A program made the translations under genes and the position numbers. This document shows positions 62,348 to 64,000 of a stretch of DNA of 64,000 bases, one piece after another (the first letter of the stretch is position 1; every line of letters begins with the position of its first letter). Below the pieces are notes generated by a model that saw only the letters and a program-made list of their open reading frames with translations, did no database searches and was not told where the DNA came from. The DNA is from Dyadobacter sp. CECT 9275 (GTDB lineage Bacteria; Bacteroidota; Bacteroidia; Cytophagales; Spirosomataceae): assembly GCF_907164905.1 (NCBI RefSeq), contig NZ_CAJRAF010000002.1, forward strand, positions 992,001 through 1,056,000, written 5' to 3'.

Positions 62348-62956
62348 ATGAAAAGATCATTGACAGAGAAAGAAACCATCAGATTTTGTCCGGTAAACCG
62401 GGATGAATGGAGAGCATGGCTGGAAGAAAATCATGCTCAGGAAAAATCCGTTTGGCTTATCTATTATAAAAAGAATGCTTCCGGCAGGCTGCTGAGCTGG
62501 AGTGATGCGGTGGATGAAGCACTTTGTTTTGGCTGGATCGACAGTACCGCCAGGGGGATAGATAACGAGCGTTACATGCAATTATTCAGCCGACGAAAAC
62601 CGAATAGTACCTGGTCCAAGATCAATAAGGCAAAAGTCGAGAGGCTCATCCATGCCGGACTGATGACACAGCCAGGCCTAGATTCCATTGAAATAGCCAA
62701 AAGGAACGGATCCTGGACCATCCTGGATGATGTGGAAGAGCTGGTCATTCCGGATGATCTTCAGCAAGCGCTGTCAGACAAACCCGGCGGAAACGCTTTT
62801 TTCCTGAAATTGAGCAAATCCGAGCGGCGTAGTTTACTGCAGTGGCTCGTAATGGCTAAACGGCTTGAGACACGGCAAAACCGTATACTAGAGATTGTGG
62901 CATGCGCTGAACAACAGATTAAACCGAAAATCATCCAGTGGAAAAAGCCTGAATAA
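62348..62956 (+). CDS. YdeI/OmpD-associated family protein
   Basis: The 202-residue protein has WRAWLEENHAQEKSVWLIYYKKNASG, SWSDAVDEALCFGWIDSTARGIDNERYMQLFSRRKPNSTWSKINKAKVERL and a C-terminal helical tail, the standard YdeI/BPP layout. The family is tied to resistance to bacteriocins or phage and has a DUF1801/DUF1905-related fold. No operon partner. The function is not known for this phylum. Confidence 0.92.
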   Translation: MKRSLTEKETIRFCPVNRDEWRAWLEENHAQEKSVWLIYYKKNASGRLLSWSDAVDEALCFGWIDSTARGIDNERYMQLFSRRKPNSTWSKINKAKVERLIHAGLMTQPGLDSIEIAKRNGSWTILDDVEELVIPDDLQQALSDKPGGNAFFLKLSKSERRSLLQWLVMAKRLETRQNRILEIVACAEQQIKPKIIQWKKPE

Positions 62957-63033
62957 ACGTATGGATACAATTTAAAAGCTTTTCCTTTTTGACTACCTGT
63001 TGCACGTTTGTTAGTGGTACTTTTGTATCACTT

Positions 63034-63357
63034 ATGAAGATCGGACTGGTCATACTGGCGTTTTACATTGGCTTCATATCCTGCTTTCCCTGCCAGGATG
63101 AAGCATTTGCACTCAGTTTTGAAAGCCATGCGACCATCCAGGCTCACGAAGACAGCCACGCGGAGGCGCTGATGGGCGACTTTTGCTCCCCATTCTGCAT
63201 TTGTGCCTGCTGCTCCTGCGTGAGTATCCCACCCGTTGTTACCGCATTACCTCCGTTAGCGAAATCTGTTTCTACAGATCAGCTGGTTTTCCGTTATGTC
63301 CATTCTTTCGGACAAACCGGCCATACTCTCATCTGGCAGCCTCCCCGCCAGGTGTAA
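63034..63357 (+). CDS. DUF6660-like small Cys/His-rich secreted protein, heavy-metal operon
   Basis: The 107-residue protein starts at ATG 63034 (MKIGLVILAFYIGFISC); the frame opens 15 codons earlier. A signal is followed by FESHATIQAHEDSHAEALMGDF and a CSPFCICACCSCV cluster. Cys and His spacing suggests metal binding, consistent with its place 88 bases before a CusA/CzcA pump. It matches the small DUF6660 proteins I associate with such operons in Bacteroidota. A metal sensor or chaperone role is inferred. Confidence 0.82.
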   Translation: MKIGLVILAFYIGFISCFPCQDEAFALSFESHATIQAHEDSHAEALMGDFCSPFCICACCSCVSIPPVVTALPPLAKSVSTDQLVFRYVHSFGQTGHTLIWQPPRQV

Positions 63358-63445
63358 CTTCCTATATTTCAGTTAAGTCTGCCTCTGCCCGCTATGACGG
63401 GTCACTGGCTGGCTGTGTCTGCACACTTTTTAAGTTATATTTCAA

Positions 63446-64000
63446 ATGCTGGATAAAATCATTCATTTTTCTATCCACAATAAGCTCATTGTCGGCTTTT
63501 TTACGCTGGGGCTTATTGTATGGGGCACATGGAGCGCGTCCAACCTGCCGGTAGACGCAGTGCCCGATATTACCAACAACCAGGTGCAGGTTATAACCCT
63601 CACCCCCACATTGGCGGCGCAGGAAACCGAACAGCTGGTAACCTACCCTATCGAACAAAGTATGGCCAACCTGCCTGACCTGGTTGAGATGCGTTCCATT
63701 TCGCGTTTCGGGCTTTCGGTTATCACGGTTGTTTTTGAAGACAATGTCGATATCTATTTCGCCCGGCAGCTGATCAGCGAAAAACTGAAAGAAGCAGAAG
63801 GGAAAATTCCGAAAGGAATAGGCACACCCGAACTTGCTCCGGTAAGTACAGGCCTGGGCGAGATTTATCAATATGTAATCCACCCCAAAAAAGGCTCAGA
63901 AAACAAATACACCGCCATGGACCTGCGTACCATGCAGGACTGGATCGTGGCCAGGCAGTTATATGGTACCCGAGGTGTGGCCGAAGTGAACAGCTTTGGG
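63446..64000 (+). CDS. Heavy-metal RND efflux pump, CusA/CzcA family (3' truncated by window end)
   Basis: From ATG 63446 the frame is open to the last base, giving 185 N-terminal codons (MLDKIIHFSIHNKLIVGFFTLGLIVWGTW). It matches the first helix and porter domain of HME-RND pumps: SNLPVDAVPDITNNQVQVIT, then LAAQETEQLVTYPIEQSM, NLPDLVEMRSISRFGLSVITVVFEDNVDIYFARQLI, and LAPVSTGLGEIYQYVI. Such pumps expel Cu, Ag, Zn, Co or Cd. The specific metal cannot be read from the N-terminus. The rest of the operon lies outside the window. Confidence 0.93.
   Translation, partial: MLDKIIHFSIHNKLIVGFFTLGLIVWGTWSASNLPVDAVPDITNNQVQVITLTPTLAAQETEQLVTYPIEQSMANLPDLVEMRSISRFGLSVITVVFEDNVDIYFARQLISEKLKEAEGKIPKGIGTPELAPVSTGLGEIYQYVIHPKKGSENKYTAMDLRTMQDWIVARQLYGTRGVAEVNSFG

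Noticed and set aside
63392-63883. A 163-codon minus-strand frame at the window end
   Set aside because: It overlaps the truncated CusA/CzcA start, whose plus-strand translation matches the family well.
1-64000. CRISPR arrays, tRNA, rRNA, insertion sequences or prophage genes
   Set aside because: Looked for by eye and none seen. No regularly spaced repeats, transposase motifs or phage structural genes are present.

Overview
The window looks like a chromosomal segment of a Bacteroidota bacterium, most likely a Cytophagales member related to Dyadobacter or Spirosoma. That taxon is inferred from gene content and was not tested by any search. Supporting signs are SusC/SusD outer-membrane pairs, Tat-exported Gfo/Idh/MocA oxidoreductases, DUF1080-type proteins, many secreted lipoproteins, few clear Shine-Dalgarno sequences, and several copies of the Bacteroidota promoter pattern TTTG - about 20 nt - TAnnTTTG. 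No rRNA, tRNA, CRISPR array, insertion sequence or phage gene was seen.

Layout. 1-3.5 kb: two sensor histidine kinases, the first cut by the window edge. 4.5-10.3 kb: a complete tripartite RND multidrug efflux operon closed by a hairpin-plus-T terminator. 10.5-12.4 kb: a secreted GH110-type alpha-galactosidase. 12.7-14.9 kb: a three-gene PepSY membrane operon, probably linked to iron. 15-16.8 kb: an XRE-cupin regulator and a DUF6528-like secreted protein. 16.9-26 kb (minus strand): a polysaccharide-utilisation type locus of SusC, SusD, a double-domain esterase and an isochorismatase-ThuA fusion. 26.5-28.4 kb: a lyase-like lipoprotein and an EamA transporter.

28.7-41.8 kb is the most coherent block. 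A GH20 hexosaminidase and a GH109 alpha-N-acetylgalactosaminidase face an AgaR-like DeoR repressor. The repressor is divergent from a tight eight-gene operon: AgaS isomerase/deaminase, PfkB kinase, class II aldolase, then exported proteins (amidohydrolase, CBM9-like, Tat-type Gfo/Idh/MocA, DUF1080 and an M20 hydrolase). Together they suggest release and catabolism of N-acetylgalactosamine glycans. No cytoplasmic GalNAc-6-P deacetylase or GalNAc kinase is present in the window.

41.9-48.2 kb: Ddl ligase, a DUF4932 HEXXH protein, a membrane AraC regulator, a luciferase-like flavoenzyme and a neutral ceramidase. 48.2-50.4 kb is a scrapyard: a possible T9SS tail remnant, a HigBA module with a sigma70-like promoter, a VapBC module whose toxin is frameshifted in a T-run, and a truncated RibD-type reductase. 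50.5-58 kb: scattered single genes including a TPR-Arr (rifamycin ADP-ribosyltransferase) fusion, an atypical GAF-HisKA-PAS protein, a PaiA-like acetyltransferase and a YozG/DUF2975 pair. 58.4-62 kb: a TetR regulon (two SDRs, a quinone oxidoreductase-like MDR and a 36-codon remnant of an Old Yellow Enzyme) with three matching operator-like boxes sitting on promoters. 62.3-64 kb: a YdeI-like protein and the start of a heavy-metal CusA/CzcA efflux operon that runs off the window.
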